Below are positions 23,615 to 33,415 of a DNA stretch of 64,000 nt, piece by piece. Numbering within the stretch: position 1 is the first letter of the stretch; the number at the start of each line of letters is the position of its first letter. Source of the DNA: Eubacterium sp. AF22-8LB (lineage in GTDB: Bacteria > Bacillota_I > Bacilli_A > Erysipelotrichales > Erysipelotrichaceae); assembly GCF_003458715.1 (NCBI RefSeq), contig NZ_QRVI01000008.1, forward strand, positions 22,156 through 86,155, read 5' to 3'. The notes beneath the pieces are model-generated. The model did no database searches. It was given only the letters and a program-made list of their open reading frames with translations, and was not told where the DNA came from. Made by a program: the position numbers and the translations under genes.

Positions 23615-25258
23615 ATGAAAAAGAGTATTTTTTATAAAAAAATAATATGCATTTTCTCCATTACCGTAGCTTTTTTATTTTTGTTGTTTACCGCAACCGT
23701 CGTGCTACATCCAACACGCTATATCAAGTGTTCAGCAAATACTTTAACGGTATACAAAACCTATCTTGAAGATGGTGAGGCTGTTGTAGACAAGGTTCAA
23801 ATTCCTAAAGGAACAAAGGTCAAGGTCTACGAAAAGAAAGATAAGACTTCAATTATCGTATACAATAAAAATAAATTCACAGTTAATAATAAAAATTTAA
23901 CGAAACATTTTGAAGATGCTATACAAACCGATTATGTATATTGTCGAAGACTTGTTAACCTACGAGAAAGCAAGGGTGGTAAATTAAGTAAGGCTATCGT
24001 AAAAAAAGGAGAAAAAATCAAAGTTCTTTCCATCGATCAAAATGATTGGGATGAAAAAACAGGAAAAATCAGATGGTATAAGATTTCAAAAAATAATAAA
24101 TCTTATTATGTGAGTGGAGAGTATGTTGAAACATCAAAAAAACTAGCCTTAAAAAATTACACAAATAATATTTCCTACTCTACATATTGGGATGACTATT
24201 ATAAGGATGGATACGCAAAAGATGCTTATATCTCACAAGTGGACTATAAGCCTCAAAAGAAACAATCCTATAAAGGTAATGTAATGCCAGATACAGTAAA
24301 GGCTATTCATGTTTCTATGAATAATTTTGTTAACAACCAAAGCTATATTGAAAATCTAAAAGGAATAAACACCGTCATTGTAGAAGCCAAAAATGATGAG
24401 GGTTCCATCTTTTATGACAGTAATGTATGTGATGAGTATCTGTCAGATCCTGATTTAGCGGTTGGAAATACTGTTGTTTCAAAAAAAGAATTAAAAAAAA
24501 TAATCAAAAAATATAGAAAGAAGGGTATCTATTGTGTAAGTCGTATTGTCGCATTTAAAGATCCTGTGTTTGCAAAAGACAATCCAAAAGAATCTTTGAC
24601 AGATAAGCACGATAACCTTGTTGTCTACAACAATCAATATTGGCCAAGCGCTTATTCAAGAAAGGCTTGGATGTATAATGTAGCTATCGCAAAAGAATGT
24701 GCTGATCTTGGATTTAATGAAATACAATTTGACTATGTACGTTTCCCAGATGGAACTGCAACTTCAGAAATCAATCTTGATTTTCATAATACGTATAAAG
24801 AAAGTAAAGTGGCTGCTGTTCAAGGATTTTTACAATATGCCAAAGAAGAATTATCCCCAAAAGGTGTCTATGTTGCAGCAGATATCTTCGCATGGCCAAT
24901 CGTAGCCTGTGACGATCAAGATATTGGGCAATTCCTTCCTGCTATTGCGAATGTAGTTGATGTTGTTTCGCCAATGCCTTATCTAGATCACTTTGCTAAA
25001 GGAAGTTTCGGAATTGTCGATCCTGTTCAAGCCCCTTATGATACTCTAGCTGCTTTCACCAAAATAAGTAATGTTCAATTAAAAGGAATAAAACATGCAC
25101 CTAAATATAGAACATGGATTCAAGGGTACGACATGACTTCAAGAGAACTAAAGCAGCAAATCAAAGGTTTAAAAGACAACAAACAACCTGACTATATGGT
25201 ATGGTTAGTAAGTGGTGACGAAAGCGATATTAATAAAATTAAAAATGGGTTTCATTAA
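23615..25258 (+). CDS. Putative secreted glycoside hydrolase with SH3-like domains
   Basis: This 547-residue protein has a signal anchor (about 8-28) and two SH3-like regions (about 40-100 and 108-175, the second with VNLRESKGGKLSKAIVKKGE). A C-terminal TIM-barrel of the putative glycoside hydrolase family (PF13200 type) follows, with VKAIHVSMNNF, ARFKDPV-like VAFKDPVF and GFNEIQFDYVRFPDG. The Asp in QFDYVRF is the conserved acidic residue. The ATG at 23615 is preferred over 23582 by the hydrophobic start, though its ribosome site is weak. It probably acts on cell-wall or exopolysaccharide glycans. Confidence 0.85.
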   Translation: MKKSIFYKKIICIFSITVAFLFLLFTATVVLHPTRYIKCSANTLTVYKTYLEDGEAVVDKVQIPKGTKVKVYEKKDKTSIIVYNKNKFTVNNKNLTKHFEDAIQTDYVYCRRLVNLRESKGGKLSKAIVKKGEKIKVLSIDQNDWDEKTGKIRWYKISKNNKSYYVSGEYVETSKKLALKNYTNNISYSTYWDDYYKDGYAKDAYISQVDYKPQKKQSYKGNVMPDTVKAIHVSMNNFVNNQSYIENLKGINTVIVEAKNDEGSIFYDSNVCDEYLSDPDLAVGNTVVSKKELKKIIKKYRKKGIYCVSRIVAFKDPVFAKDNPKESLTDKHDNLVVYNNQYWPSAYSRKAWMYNVAIAKECADLGFNEIQFDYVRFPDGTATSEINLDFHNTYKESKVAAVQGFLQYAKEELSPKGVYVAADIFAWPIVACDDQDIGQFLPAIANVVDVVSPMPYLDHFAKGSFGIVDPVQAPYDTLAAFTKISNVQLKGIKHAPKYRTWIQGYDMTSRELKQQIKGLKDNKQPDYMVWLVSGDESDINKIKNGFH

Positions 25259-25268
25259 AACCCATTTT
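25242..25268. terminator. Bidirectional terminator
   Basis: AAAATGGGTTT (25242-25252) pairs with AAACCCATTTT (25258-25268); the stop codon of the hydrolase lies in the loop. T-rich tracts flank both sides. Confidence 0.8.
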
Positions 25269-25635
25269 ATTTTTTATAAGTTTTAGCCAAGAATTTTTCT
25301 GCATCAACCACAAATCGACTGTGTACACCTTTTCCAATTGACTTACCATCTTGAAAGGCTTGTACTTCATAATCAATCTTACGTCCATCCACATTAATCA
25401 TTTTAGCTTCGATTGTAATTGTTGCCCCCAATGGACTTGCCATATCATGTGACACATTCATACTAATTCCGACACTTGTTTTTCCCTCTTCTAAGTCAAG
25501 ACAAAGACAAGCTGCTTCTTCCATCCAAGCAATCATTTGTGGCGTTGCCAAAACATCTAACGATCCACTTTTCATCACAGAAGCTAAATTTTGTTGTTCA
25601 ACAACACGTTGAATTCTAATTGTTTTTAATTCCAT
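25267..25635 (-). CDS. Hotdog-fold thioesterase, FlK-like
   Basis: This 122-residue single hotdog domain is similar to fluoroacetyl-CoA thioesterase-like proteins. The catalytic trio pattern is visible: Thr in LATPQM (near 32), Glu in WMEEAA (near 38) and His in NVSHDMASPLG (near 63). It likely hydrolyses a short acyl-CoA; resistance to fluoroacetate is not implied. It has its own GGATAACG-type ribosome region and stands alone between convergent and divergent genes. Confidence 0.8.
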   Translation of the reverse strand: MELKTIRIQRVVEQQNLASVMKSGSLDVLATPQMIAWMEEAACLCLDLEEGKTSVGISMNVSHDMASPLGATITIEAKMINVDGRKIDYEVQAFQDGKSIGKGVHSRFVVDAEKFLAKTYKK

Positions 25636-25770
25636 GTTCGTTATCCTCCGTAAATATATTAATCCATAGTTAAAATATTGACAATGTATTTCATCACTTT
25701 AAACGATATATGATAAAATATATTATATGGATGCATCAAATATATTCCATGATAGAAAGTAGGTCGATGT

Positions 25771-26781
25771 ATGTATTCTAAACAAGAAGAAAACCTAATC
25801 CTATATCAAAAAGCAAAACATAAAATCACAATACACCTTATTCTTTATTTCATATTATTATGTATCTATTTCTTGGCCATGGCCTATCTATTTTCCAGTA
25901 TGGAATTTTTAAAAGTAGATAATTCAGCATTCAAATCCATGCTAATAAAACTAGGAACAGGACAAATTTTATTATATGGCATAACCTTTATTCTTTTATC
26001 TGCCGGTAAAAAATGGTTTAAAATCCTATATTGGATTGACGTTGTGATCAGTCTTTTACTTATTTATTTTCCAGTCAAAATGCTGATGACCAATCTAAGT
26101 ATGCTCCTTCCCTTCTTTGTTCTAATAGCATGTATGCTGATCAAGACTATTGTTCTTTGCCAGATTGGAGGCTATTTAAAACACAATCGCTGGTGTAAGA
26201 TTTATTATGATCACACAATTGAATTGGACGATGAAGATGATGATTGGGTAGAAAAACAAACCAAAAATGTAGATTATGAAAAAATCAAAGATAAATATGA
26301 AAAAGAATTCGAGGAAAGCGATCAAGAAGATGAATATGTCACTGAAAAAGCACCAATGACATTACCACAGCTTTCCATTCGACTAGGCATTATCATTTAT
26401 GGCGAACTAATGTTGTTCCCTATCCTTATTCAAATTTTATCAAACTTATTTGAAAGTTTGGATATGCAGAAAGTCTTTGCAACAAAAGACATCTTTATGC
26501 TCTGTATTTTCACAGCCTTTATTTGGACGATTCCATTGTTCTATATGTACTACAACCAGAAGGCTACAAAAAAGATTATTGCTTGCTGTATGTTAGGTGA
26601 AATCATTCGTATCATGCTTTATTTACCAAAGTTTATGGACTATTATCAATCAAATGAATATTCTATCCGTGTCTTCATTTTCTTTGTGATTGTAGACATC
26701 ATTCGAGTAGCCATTTTATTTATCTTCGCAATCCATGTATTGAAATCAGAACAAGAATATGCACAAAATCCCAGAGACTAG
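25771..26781 (+). CDS. Hypothetical polytopic membrane protein
   Basis: This 336-residue protein is of unknown function. Four or so N-terminal helices are followed by an acidic cytoplasmic stretch (about 150-195, rich in Asp and Glu). Four more helices occupy the C-terminal half. An AGTAGG-like ribosome site precedes the ATG. It is convergent with the histidine kinase and shares a hairpin with it. No family is recognised. Confidence 0.65.
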   Translation: MYSKQEENLILYQKAKHKITIHLILYFILLCIYFLAMAYLFSSMEFLKVDNSAFKSMLIKLGTGQILLYGITFILLSAGKKWFKILYWIDVVISLLLIYFPVKMLMTNLSMLLPFFVLIACMLIKTIVLCQIGGYLKHNRWCKIYYDHTIELDDEDDDWVEKQTKNVDYEKIKDKYEKEFEESDQEDEYVTEKAPMTLPQLSIRLGIIIYGELMLFPILIQILSNLFESLDMQKVFATKDIFMLCIFTAFIWTIPLFYMYYNQKATKKIIACCMLGEIIRIMLYLPKFMDYYQSNEYSIRVFIFFVIVDIIRVAILFIFAIHVLKSEQEYAQNPRD

Positions 26782-26795
26782 TTCTCTGGGATCTC
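26769..26795. terminator. Hairpin between convergent genes
   Basis: TCCCAGAGA and TCTCTGGGA form a 9-bp stem with a short loop between the membrane protein and histidine kinase stops. TCTCTTTT follows on the plus strand. Confidence 0.6.
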
Positions 26796-28172
26796 TTTTA
26801 CAATAATAGGCAGTTCAACCACAATTTTTGTACCAATATTTTCCTTTGAAGTTAAATGAACCTTACCCTCATAATAATAAACAACATGCTTTACAATCGA
26901 TAATCCAAGGCCCGTACCTGGAATTGTTTTTGAACGTTGTTTATCTACACGATAGAATCTTTGGAATATACGTTCTTGGTCTTTTTTAGCAATTCCAATA
27001 CCCGTATCCTCCACACTAAAATACATGTTCTTTTGATTCTTTTTTAATTCAATGTCAATACGCCCATTTGATTTATTATACTTAATCGCATTTGAAATCA
27101 AATTATAGAAAATACCCTTAATATGATCTAAGCTCGCAAACACAGTAAAATCTGTCGCATTCACATAAACCTTCAAATCCATTTCCTCAATTTGAGGCTT
27201 TAATGTTTCAACAACCGAATCCAATAATTTTTTTACTTGAATATGCGAATAGGTGACTTGCATCTCTTCAGTTTCTAATTTAGAAATCGTTAAAATATCA
27301 TTGATTAGCTGTGTCATATGATCACTTTCTTTTAAAACACAATCTAAACATGTATCAATCTGAGCACTATCCTGAATGGTATGTGAACGAATCAATTCTG
27401 TATATCCACGAATGGAAGTAAGTGGTGTTTTCAATTCATGACTAGCATTGCTGAAGAACTCCTGGCGAACCTTCTTTTCTTTTCCCAATCTTTCCAAATA
27501 CTTTTTATTTTCCATTGACATATTTGTCAATGCATCTGTAATCTTATACAATTCTGGATAATCATATTTATCAAATGATAAAACATCTTCTGATATATTT
27601 GTTGAATTGATTGTATTCGTAATATCTTGAAAAGGTTCAACAATTTCATCCGCCATTCTTTTAGATAAAATAAAAACGACCATAAATGAAATACATATAC
27701 TAAAAATAAATGGAGCTAATAATATTGAAATGGATTGGCTTAATCCATCAAATGGCATTGCTAAACGAACAATCGTTTGATTGTCAGATTCATAATCCGC
27801 AACATATAAATAAGAGCGTTGCATTGTATCCGAATGACGTATACATGTACCTGTATCTTCGGCAATAGCTTGCTTTACTTCCTCACGCTGCAAATGCTTT
27901 TCTGTAATCTTTCCTTTATAGTTATCATATAAAACTTTACCATCACGCTTAATAATTGTAATTCGAATACCCTCCGATTTAAAAGTATCACCCAAACGAG
28001 TCCTATTCAATTCATCAATTTCAAGATTCTTTATCAGTTTAACTGTATCAAACAAATAGCCTCGATCTTGTGCGATAGATGCTTTATATAAACTAACATA
28101 AAGTAATCCAAAACCAAGCGTAAAGGAAATCAAAAAAGTCATTAAAAAAGAATGAACAATCTTCTTATGCAT
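26778..28172 (-). CDS. Sensor histidine kinase (PhoR/ResE type)
   Basis: This 464-residue protein has two membrane helices (about 7-30 and 155-180) flanking an extracellular sensor of about 125 residues. A HAMP-like linker follows, then the H-box SNASHELKTPLTSIRGYTEL, N box NLISNAIKYN, and G boxes DTGIGIAKKD and GTGLGLS. The ATG at 28172 is preferred because GGAG lies at good distance; it overlaps the regulator gene by 8 bp. It phosphorylates the partner regulator. The stimulus is unknown. Confidence 0.92.
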   Translation of the reverse strand: MHKKIVHSFLMTFLISFTLGFGLLYVSLYKASIAQDRGYLFDTVKLIKNLEIDELNRTRLGDTFKSEGIRITIIKRDGKVLYDNYKGKITEKHLQREEVKQAIAEDTGTCIRHSDTMQRSYLYVADYESDNQTIVRLAMPFDGLSQSISILLAPFIFSICISFMVVFILSKRMADEIVEPFQDITNTINSTNISEDVLSFDKYDYPELYKITDALTNMSMENKKYLERLGKEKKVRQEFFSNASHELKTPLTSIRGYTELIRSHTIQDSAQIDTCLDCVLKESDHMTQLINDILTISKLETEEMQVTYSHIQVKKLLDSVVETLKPQIEEMDLKVYVNATDFTVFASLDHIKGIFYNLISNAIKYNKSNGRIDIELKKNQKNMYFSVEDTGIGIAKKDQERIFQRFYRVDKQRSKTIPGTGLGLSIVKHVVYYYEGKVHLTSKENIGTKIVVELPIIVKEIPEN

Positions 28173-28851
28173 CGTTATCTCCAACTACAAAGCGATATCC
28201 AACTTGGCGAACCGATTGAATCCAATGTGCATACTCAGATCCCATTTTCTTTCGCAATGAATTAATATGTACATCCAATGTTCGACTTTCCCCAATAAAA
28301 TCGTATCCCCAGATTTGATTGATCAATTCCTCACGAGCTACAGCTCTTCCTTCATTTTTAGCTAAATATTTCAAAAGCTCAAATTCTTTAAATGTTAATT
28401 CAACAGGATGTTCATCAATCGATACCGTTCTTTTATCTAAATCAATGCATAAGCCATGAATTTGAATCATACGCTCATCCTTTTTACTTCTTCTTAACAA
28501 TGATCGAATACGCGCCGCTAGTTCTAACACACTAAATGGTTTTGTTAGATAGTCATCTGCACCTAGATCCAATCCCATGATTTTATCTAGTTCTTTATCT
28601 TTTGCACTTAAAATAATAACTGGTAAATCTTTTAAAGATGCCTTTGAACGAATAAATTTTAAGATATCATATCCATTCATTCCTGGAAGCATCAAATCTA
28701 AAATGGCTAAATCTACTTTGTTGTTTTGCAGATACTCATATGCATCCTGCCCATTCTCAAAATCTACTAGCTCATAATTAAAACTAGCCAATGTCAACTT
28801 CAATAATTGACGAATATTTTCATCGTCTTCCACAATTAAAACTCGTTCCAT
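28165..28851 (-). CDS. OmpR/PhoB-family response regulator
   Basis: This 228-residue protein has a receiver domain with acidic pair Asp9/Asp10, phospho-acceptor Asp52 (LDLMLPG) and conserved Lys near 104. A C-terminal winged helix follows (SIDEHPVELTFKEFELLKYLAKNEGRA to VRQVGYRF). It is transcribed first, then the kinase. The set of target genes is unknown. A phosphate or envelope-stress role is common for the family but not shown here. Confidence 0.93.
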   Translation of the reverse strand: MERVLIVEDDENIRQLLKLTLASFNYELVDFENGQDAYEYLQNNKVDLAILDLMLPGMNGYDILKFIRSKASLKDLPVIILSAKDKELDKIMGLDLGADDYLTKPFSVLELAARIRSLLRRSKKDERMIQIHGLCIDLDKRTVSIDEHPVELTFKEFELLKYLAKNEGRAVAREELINQIWGYDFIGESRTLDVHINSLRKKMGSEYAHWIQSVRQVGYRFVVGDNDA

Positions 28852-28897
28852 AAAATTAACCTCTTTTTGTCATTTTATCACGAACACAAGTAAAAAA

Positions 28898-28925
28898 GGA
28901 GTAAAGTTTTTTTAACATTACTCCT
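28898..28925 (-). terminator. Terminator of gpmI
   Basis: AGGAGTAA and TTACTCCT pair. On the minus strand a T run follows. Confidence 0.75.
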
Positions 28926-28936
28926 AATAATCTAAA

Positions 28937-30475
28937 TTATTTTTTTAAAGATGGGTTCCAGTGTTCGTTTGGTTCTAATCCTAAGAAGTCACAAACTGTT
29001 GCTGCAACGTTAGACAATCCTAAATCATCGCCTTCTTTTAATTCACATTCAGCATTATAAACAATGAATGGAACTGGTGCTAAAGTATGGCTTGTCTTGC
29101 TTTCGTCATCTGCATTACCGTGGTCAGCTGTTACTAATAAAATACCATTTACTTTATTAACAGATTCAATAACACGTGCAAGTTCTAAGTCTACTGATTC
29201 AACACCAATGATAGTTGCTGGTAAGCTTCCAGTGTGACCAACCATGTCACCGTTTGGATAGTTTGTACGGATAAAATCATAGTTTCCACTTTCAATTGCT
29301 TCACATAATTTATCTGTGATTTCAGCAGCCTTCATCCAAGGTCTTTGTTCAAATGGAACAACATCACTTGGAATTTCTACATAAGTTTCTAAAGACTCAT
29401 CAAATTTTTCTGAACGGTTACCATTCCAGAAATAAGTAACGTGTCCATATTTTTGTGTTTCACTAATTGCATATTCACGTACACCATGTTTACATAACTC
29501 TTCAGTCAAAGTGTATTTAATTTTTGGTGGTTCAGTTAAATAGTTCTTTGGAATTTGTAAGTCTGCATCATATTGTAACATACCTGCAAATTTAACGTTT
29601 GGAACTTTAACACGGTCAAATTTATCAAATGAAGCATCTCCATCAAATGCTAAAGAGATTTCTTGAGCACGGTCTCCACGGAAGTTGAATAATACTACGC
29701 TATCACCATCATCGATAGTTCCAACTGGCGCACCATCTTTTGCGATAACAAATCCTGGAAGATCTTGGTCAACAACATTTAATTCTTTACGATAAGTTTC
29801 AATAGCTTCTGTAGTTGAAGCAAATTGTCTTCCTTCACCCATTACATGAATTTTCCATCCACGTTCTACCATAGACCAGTCAGCTTCATAACGGTCCATT
29901 GTGATTTGCATACGTCCACCACCACTAGCGATGCATGCATGGAAGTTATCATCATTTAATTCTGCCATAAATGATTCAATATCATTTACATATTCTAAAG
30001 CTGAAGTTGCAGGAACATCACGTCCATCAAGTAAAGCATGAATACGTACTTCTTTAATACCTTCGTTTTTAGCTTCTTTAATCAAAGCCTTTAAGTGAGA
30101 AATGTTTGAGTGTACGTTTCCATCACTTAAAAGACCGATGAAATGCATTTTGCTGTTTTTTGCATTTTCAGCTAATTCTTTCCAAGTTTTAGAATTGAAG
30201 ATTTCTCCAGACTCAATATTTTCGTTTACTAACTTAGCTCCTTGAGAGTAAATTTGTCCACAACCTAATGCATTGTGACCAACTTCTGAGTTACCCATAT
30301 CTGAATCCGTAGGTAGTCCTACTGCAAGTCCATGAGCACGAAGTTGTGTATGTGGACATTCTGCCCACAATTTATCAAGTGTTGGTTTATTGGCTAACGC
30401 AACAGCATTGTTCTTCTTGTCTTCACGAATACCAATACCGTCCATAACAACCAAAATTACTGGTCTTTTTTCCAT
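28937..30475 (-). CDS. gpmI: 2,3-bisphosphoglycerate-independent phosphoglycerate mutase
   Basis: This 512-residue Mn-dependent glycolytic enzyme interconverts 3- and 2-phosphoglycerate. Asp12 (VMDGIG) and the catalytic Ser63 (DSDMGNSEVGH) are visible, as is the C-terminal metal site TADHGNAD. Length is typical. It is monocistronic with promoter TTGAAA-17-TATATT just upstream and a terminator downstream. Together with eno in this window it covers two successive lower-glycolysis steps. Confidence 0.97.
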   Translation of the reverse strand: MEKRPVILVVMDGIGIREDKKNNAVALANKPTLDKLWAECPHTQLRAHGLAVGLPTDSDMGNSEVGHNALGCGQIYSQGAKLVNENIESGEIFNSKTWKELAENAKNSKMHFIGLLSDGNVHSNISHLKALIKEAKNEGIKEVRIHALLDGRDVPATSALEYVNDIESFMAELNDDNFHACIASGGGRMQITMDRYEADWSMVERGWKIHVMGEGRQFASTTEAIETYRKELNVVDQDLPGFVIAKDGAPVGTIDDGDSVVLFNFRGDRAQEISLAFDGDASFDKFDRVKVPNVKFAGMLQYDADLQIPKNYLTEPPKIKYTLTEELCKHGVREYAISETQKYGHVTYFWNGNRSEKFDESLETYVEIPSDVVPFEQRPWMKAAEITDKLCEAIESGNYDFIRTNYPNGDMVGHTGSLPATIIGVESVDLELARVIESVNKVNGILLVTADHGNADDESKTSHTLAPVPFIVYNAECELKEGDDLGLSNVAATVCDFLGLEPNEHWNPSLKK

Positions 30476-30571
30476 TGTATTTTTCCTCCATTAATCGATA
30501 ATAATATAACACTAACTAGGCCTTTTTTCAATGAACTCGTCTCAACAAATGAAATTTTTCACAAAAAGAAA

Positions 30572-30590
30572 AAAGCCGATTAACGGCTTT
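30572..30590 (-). terminator. Terminator of the lysine-type ABC transporter operon
   Basis: AAAGCCG and CGGCTTT pair around a 5-nt loop. TTTTTTC follows on the minus strand. Confidence 0.85.
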
Positions 30591-31317
30591 GATAACGAGA
30601 TAAAAACTGTTGTGTTCTTTCCTGTTGAGGACGTTCAAATAATTGTTCAGGCGTTCCCTGTTCAGCAATAACACCTTTATCCATAAAAATAACACGATCA
30701 CTAACTTCTCTGGCAAACTGCATTTCATGTGTCACAATAACCATTGTTAAACCTTCATCAGCTAACTTTTTCATTACATCTAAAACATCGCCAACCATTT
30801 CTGGGTCTAATGCACTTGTTGGCTCATCAAACAATAACACTTCAGGATCCATACATAGAGCACGCGCAATCGCAACACGCTGTTTTTGTCCACCAGATAA
30901 TTTTGTACTAGGTTTATTCGCAAATTCTTTCATTCCTACTTCATCTAAGAATTTTAAAGCCGTAGCCTTTGCTTCTTCTTTGGACTTCTTCAAGACACGA
31001 ATCTGCCCTAACATACAGTTTTCTAATACAGTCAAATTATTGAATAAATTAAAGCTTTGAAACACCATCCCAACCTTAGAACGATATTCATTGACATCCA
31101 TTTGACCACTTAGAATGTCTTTGCCATGATATAAAACATGGCCTCCATCCATTCTTTCTAATAAGTTTACACATCTTAACATTGTACTCTTACCAGATCC
31201 ACTTGACCCAATAATCGTAACCACTTCTCCTTTATGAATATCGAAATCTACATCGTTCAATACTTTAAGATTTCCAAAATGTTTCTGGAGATGTTGAATT
31301 TGAATAATTGTTTCCAT
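30580..31317 (-). CDS. Amino-acid ABC transporter ATP-binding protein
   Basis: This 245-residue GlnQ-type ATPase has Walker [10 protein letters not shown] (about 37-45), signature LSGGQKQR, Walker [13 protein letters not shown] and the H-loop in VTHEM. It energises import by the adjacent permease and binding protein. It is the last gene of the operon behind a lysine riboswitch, so lysine is the predicted cargo. Confidence 0.95.
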   Translation of the reverse strand: METIIQIQHLQKHFGNLKVLNDVDFDIHKGEVVTIIGSSGSGKSTMLRCVNLLERMDGGHVLYHGKDILSGQMDVNEYRSKVGMVFQSFNLFNNLTVLENCMLGQIRVLKKSKEEAKATALKFLDEVGMKEFANKPSTKLSGGQKQRVAIARALCMDPEVLLFDEPTSALDPEMVGDVLDVMKKLADEGLTMVIVTHEMQFAREVSDRVIFMDKGVIAEQGTPEQLFERPQQERTQQFLSRYQSR

Positions 31318-31328
31318 AAACGCGCCTC

Positions 31329-32051
31329 CTAACTACAGAAATCTTTCATGCTGCTTTCGCTATCCATTCTTTTTTCAAGATAATTCAATAAGAAAGAAGC
31401 AAGTGTTGTTAAAATTAAATATAAAACTGCTGAAACCATAAACGTTTCAATATAACGATAGTTACTTCCTGCTACAGATGTTGTCTGGAAGTACAATTCA
31501 GTTACCGTAATAACATTCAACATTGAACTATCCTTGATATTTACAATCAATTGGTTTCCAATAGAAGGAAATGAATTTTTAATGGCCTGAGGAAATACAA
31601 CATACATCAAAGTTTGCGTCGTTGTCATACCTAAAGACATCGCAGCTTCATTTTGCCCTTTATCCACAGACTGAATTCCAGAACGAATAATTTCAGCCAT
31701 ATAAGCGCCTGTATTGATTGAAATAATAATCAAACCTGCTGTAATCGGAGTCCATCCAATCATAGGTTTTCCTAAATAGTAAATAAACATAGCTTGAACC
31801 ATCATTGGTGTACCTCTGAACACCCAAATATACAATCCCGTAATGATTCTACCTATTCTTTTTAAAACTTTAATACCCGTTGAATCATATTCATTGATTT
31901 CAATCGCACGAATGCCGCCGACTAATAAGCCGACGACAAATCCTGCAAACGTACCAACAAATGCGAACAACAAAGTCATCTCAATTCCATATTGGAAAAG
32001 AGGCAAGTTATGAACAAATATGTTCCAAGCTTTCGCAATATCAATACGCAT
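31329..32051 (-). CDS. Amino-acid ABC transporter permease
   Basis: This 240-residue polar amino-acid permease has about five membrane helices and the EAA-loop sequence [27 protein letters not shown]. Such permeases dimerise. It lies 2 bp after the binding-protein gene and 11 bp before the ATPase gene. Confidence 0.95.
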   Translation of the reverse strand: MRIDIAKAWNIFVHNLPLFQYGIEMTLLFAFVGTFAGFVVGLLVGGIRAIEINEYDSTGIKVLKRIGRIITGLYIWVFRGTPMMVQAMFIYYLGKPMIGWTPITAGLIIISINTGAYMAEIIRSGIQSVDKGQNEAAMSLGMTTTQTLMYVVFPQAIKNSFPSIGNQLIVNIKDSSMLNVITVTELYFQTTSVAGSNYRYIETFMVSAVLYLILTTLASFLLNYLEKRMDSESSMKDFCS

Positions 32052-32053
32052 AA

Positions 32054-32884
32054 TTAATCCTCTGTTGGTTGGTTTTCTACTGCATGTTCCATCATTTCTT
32101 CACGTTCTTCATCTGTAATACTATCTAATGCTTTTTGAACTTTCTTGAAGAATTTAGAATCACGAGAACCTTCTTTTAATGCGATTGAAACTGTTGTATC
32201 ACAATCAAATCCATGTCCATCTGCGAATTGAACGACTGTTAAGTCTGGGTTTGCTTCTACAACACCTTTGGCAACTGCCATTTCAGCAGTAATTCCATCC
32301 ACTTCGTGTTGTTGTAAAGCCAATACCATTTCAGGATAAGTAGCCTTTGGTGTTACGTGATTTACACCTTTAATTTGATCAATAACTGAATCATAGTTTG
32401 TTGATTTTTGACCAACAATGTTTTTTCCAGTAAATTGTTGAATATCTGTATATCCAGCTTCTTCACCATCTTTACGAACAATCATGATCATTCCCTTTGA
32501 ATCATAATATGGAGTTGTAAAGTCAGCACCTTCTTCACGTGTTTTATCTTTAGTCATACCAGCGATAATCGCATCGATTTCATCACCCTCTAAAGCTGGA
32601 ATCAATCCATCCCATGCAGTTTTCTTAATGACTAATTTTTTTCCTAATTTTTTCGCAATCTTTTTTGCGATTTGAACATCATATCCATCCGCATATCCAG
32701 ATTTTCCTAATTTTACAGAAGTATCTGTTTTTTCAGATGTTTGCCAGTTAAATGGAGCATATGCACATTCCATTCCTACGACAAATGTGTCCTTATCTTC
32801 TGATGTTGTAGCTGTGTTTGATCCACATCCTGTTAGTGCAAAAGCACATACCATGGCAGATGCCATTAATTTTTTAAAGTTCAT
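32054..32884 (-). CDS. Amino-acid-binding lipoprotein (lysine predicted)
   Basis: This 276-residue solute-binding protein of the polar amino-acid family has lipobox ALTGC (Cys20), so it is membrane-tethered on the cell surface. The core motifs GYDVQIAKKIAKKLGKKL, GLIPALEGDEIDAIIAGMT and a Thr-rich TPYYDSKGM segment are typical. The first gene of the operon sits behind a lysine riboswitch, the best clue that it binds lysine; arginine or another cationic amino acid remains possible. Confidence 0.93.
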   Translation of the reverse strand: MNFKKLMASAMVCAFALTGCGSNTATTSEDKDTFVVGMECAYAPFNWQTSEKTDTSVKLGKSGYADGYDVQIAKKIAKKLGKKLVIKKTAWDGLIPALEGDEIDAIIAGMTKDKTREEGADFTTPYYDSKGMIMIVRKDGEEAGYTDIQQFTGKNIVGQKSTNYDSVIDQIKGVNHVTPKATYPEMVLALQQHEVDGITAEMAVAKGVVEANPDLTVVQFADGHGFDCDTTVSIALKEGSRDSKFFKKVQKALDSITDEEREEMMEHAVENQPTED

Positions 32885-32925
32885 ATTTCTTTTTCTCCTT
32901 CTCTAATCGGCAAAGAATAGAAAAA

Positions 32926-32949
32926 AGCTATGCGACATACCACATAGCT
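32926..32949 (-). terminator. Riboswitch-controlled terminator
   Basis: AGCTATG (32926-32932) and CATAGCT (32943-32949) form the stem, followed by six U on the minus strand, between the aptamer and the binding-protein gene. Confidence 0.85.
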
Positions 32950-32964
32950 AAAAAATATCTCATT

Positions 32965-33130
32965 AACTATAAGATAACGCCTCTTCCTGACGAAGGAGTG
33001 TTATAAGTATTCCTTATAACCCCAAGAAATAAAATTGCCATTTTACTTCTTTCGGCATTGGTTACCTTTCAAGCACTTCACAGTCTGCCAACTCCATACT
33101 CTACTCTGATGCAATGCTGCCTCTATCTTT
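32965..33130 (-). promoter_or_regulatory. Lysine riboswitch (L box)
   Basis: On the minus strand the leader holds the L-box core elements in order: GATAGAGGCAGC, AGAGTAGAGTATG, TGAAAGG, GCCGAA and a long arm with CTTGGGGTTATAAGG. It closes with GAGGCGTTATC. It lies between a perfect promoter and an intrinsic terminator, so lysine binding should turn the transporter operon off by premature termination. No ORF is present in it. Confidence 0.88.
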
Positions 33131-33153
33131 ACTCGATTCACTTTATAGTGCTT

Positions 33154-33181
33154 ATTATACTCAACATATACATAGTGTCAA
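33154..33181 (-). promoter_or_regulatory. Promoter of the lysine transporter operon
   Basis: TTGACA (33176-33181), 16 bp, TATAAT (33154-33159): both hexamers are consensus on the minus strand. Confidence 0.85.
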
Positions 33182-33348
33182 GAAAAAAATTACATTTTTT
33201 CATAAACTTGTAAATATTTTCACAGTTTCTTTAAGCTTCCTTTAAGTTTTTAGGATTATCCTTTAATCAGAAATAAACAGAAATCAACCCAATACATATA
33301 ACCCTTTCCTATAATCAGTCTGTTTATTTCATATATTCCTATTTCTTT

Positions 33349-33381
33349 GGTGAGTCACATAATTAGACTCACCCCTTTTTT
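33349..33381 (+). terminator. Orphan terminator-like hairpin facing the plus strand
   Basis: GGTGAGTC (33349-33356) and GACTCACC (33366-33373) form a perfect 8-bp stem followed by CCTTTTTTT only on the plus strand. No plus-strand gene precedes it. The rest of 33182-33348 shows only an inverted repeat AAATAAACAG/CTGTTTATTT (33271-33280, 33320-33329) and a TATAAT at 33310-33315. Confidence 0.5.
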
Positions 33382-33394
33382 TGTCCAAAGAAAA

Positions 33395-33413
33395 AGAATG
33401 TACTTATGTACAT
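33395..33413 (-). terminator. Terminator after the oligopeptide-binding gene
   Basis: On the minus strand ATGTAC-ATAA-GTACAT is followed by TCTTTTTC. Confidence 0.7.
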
Positions 33414-33415
33414 CC

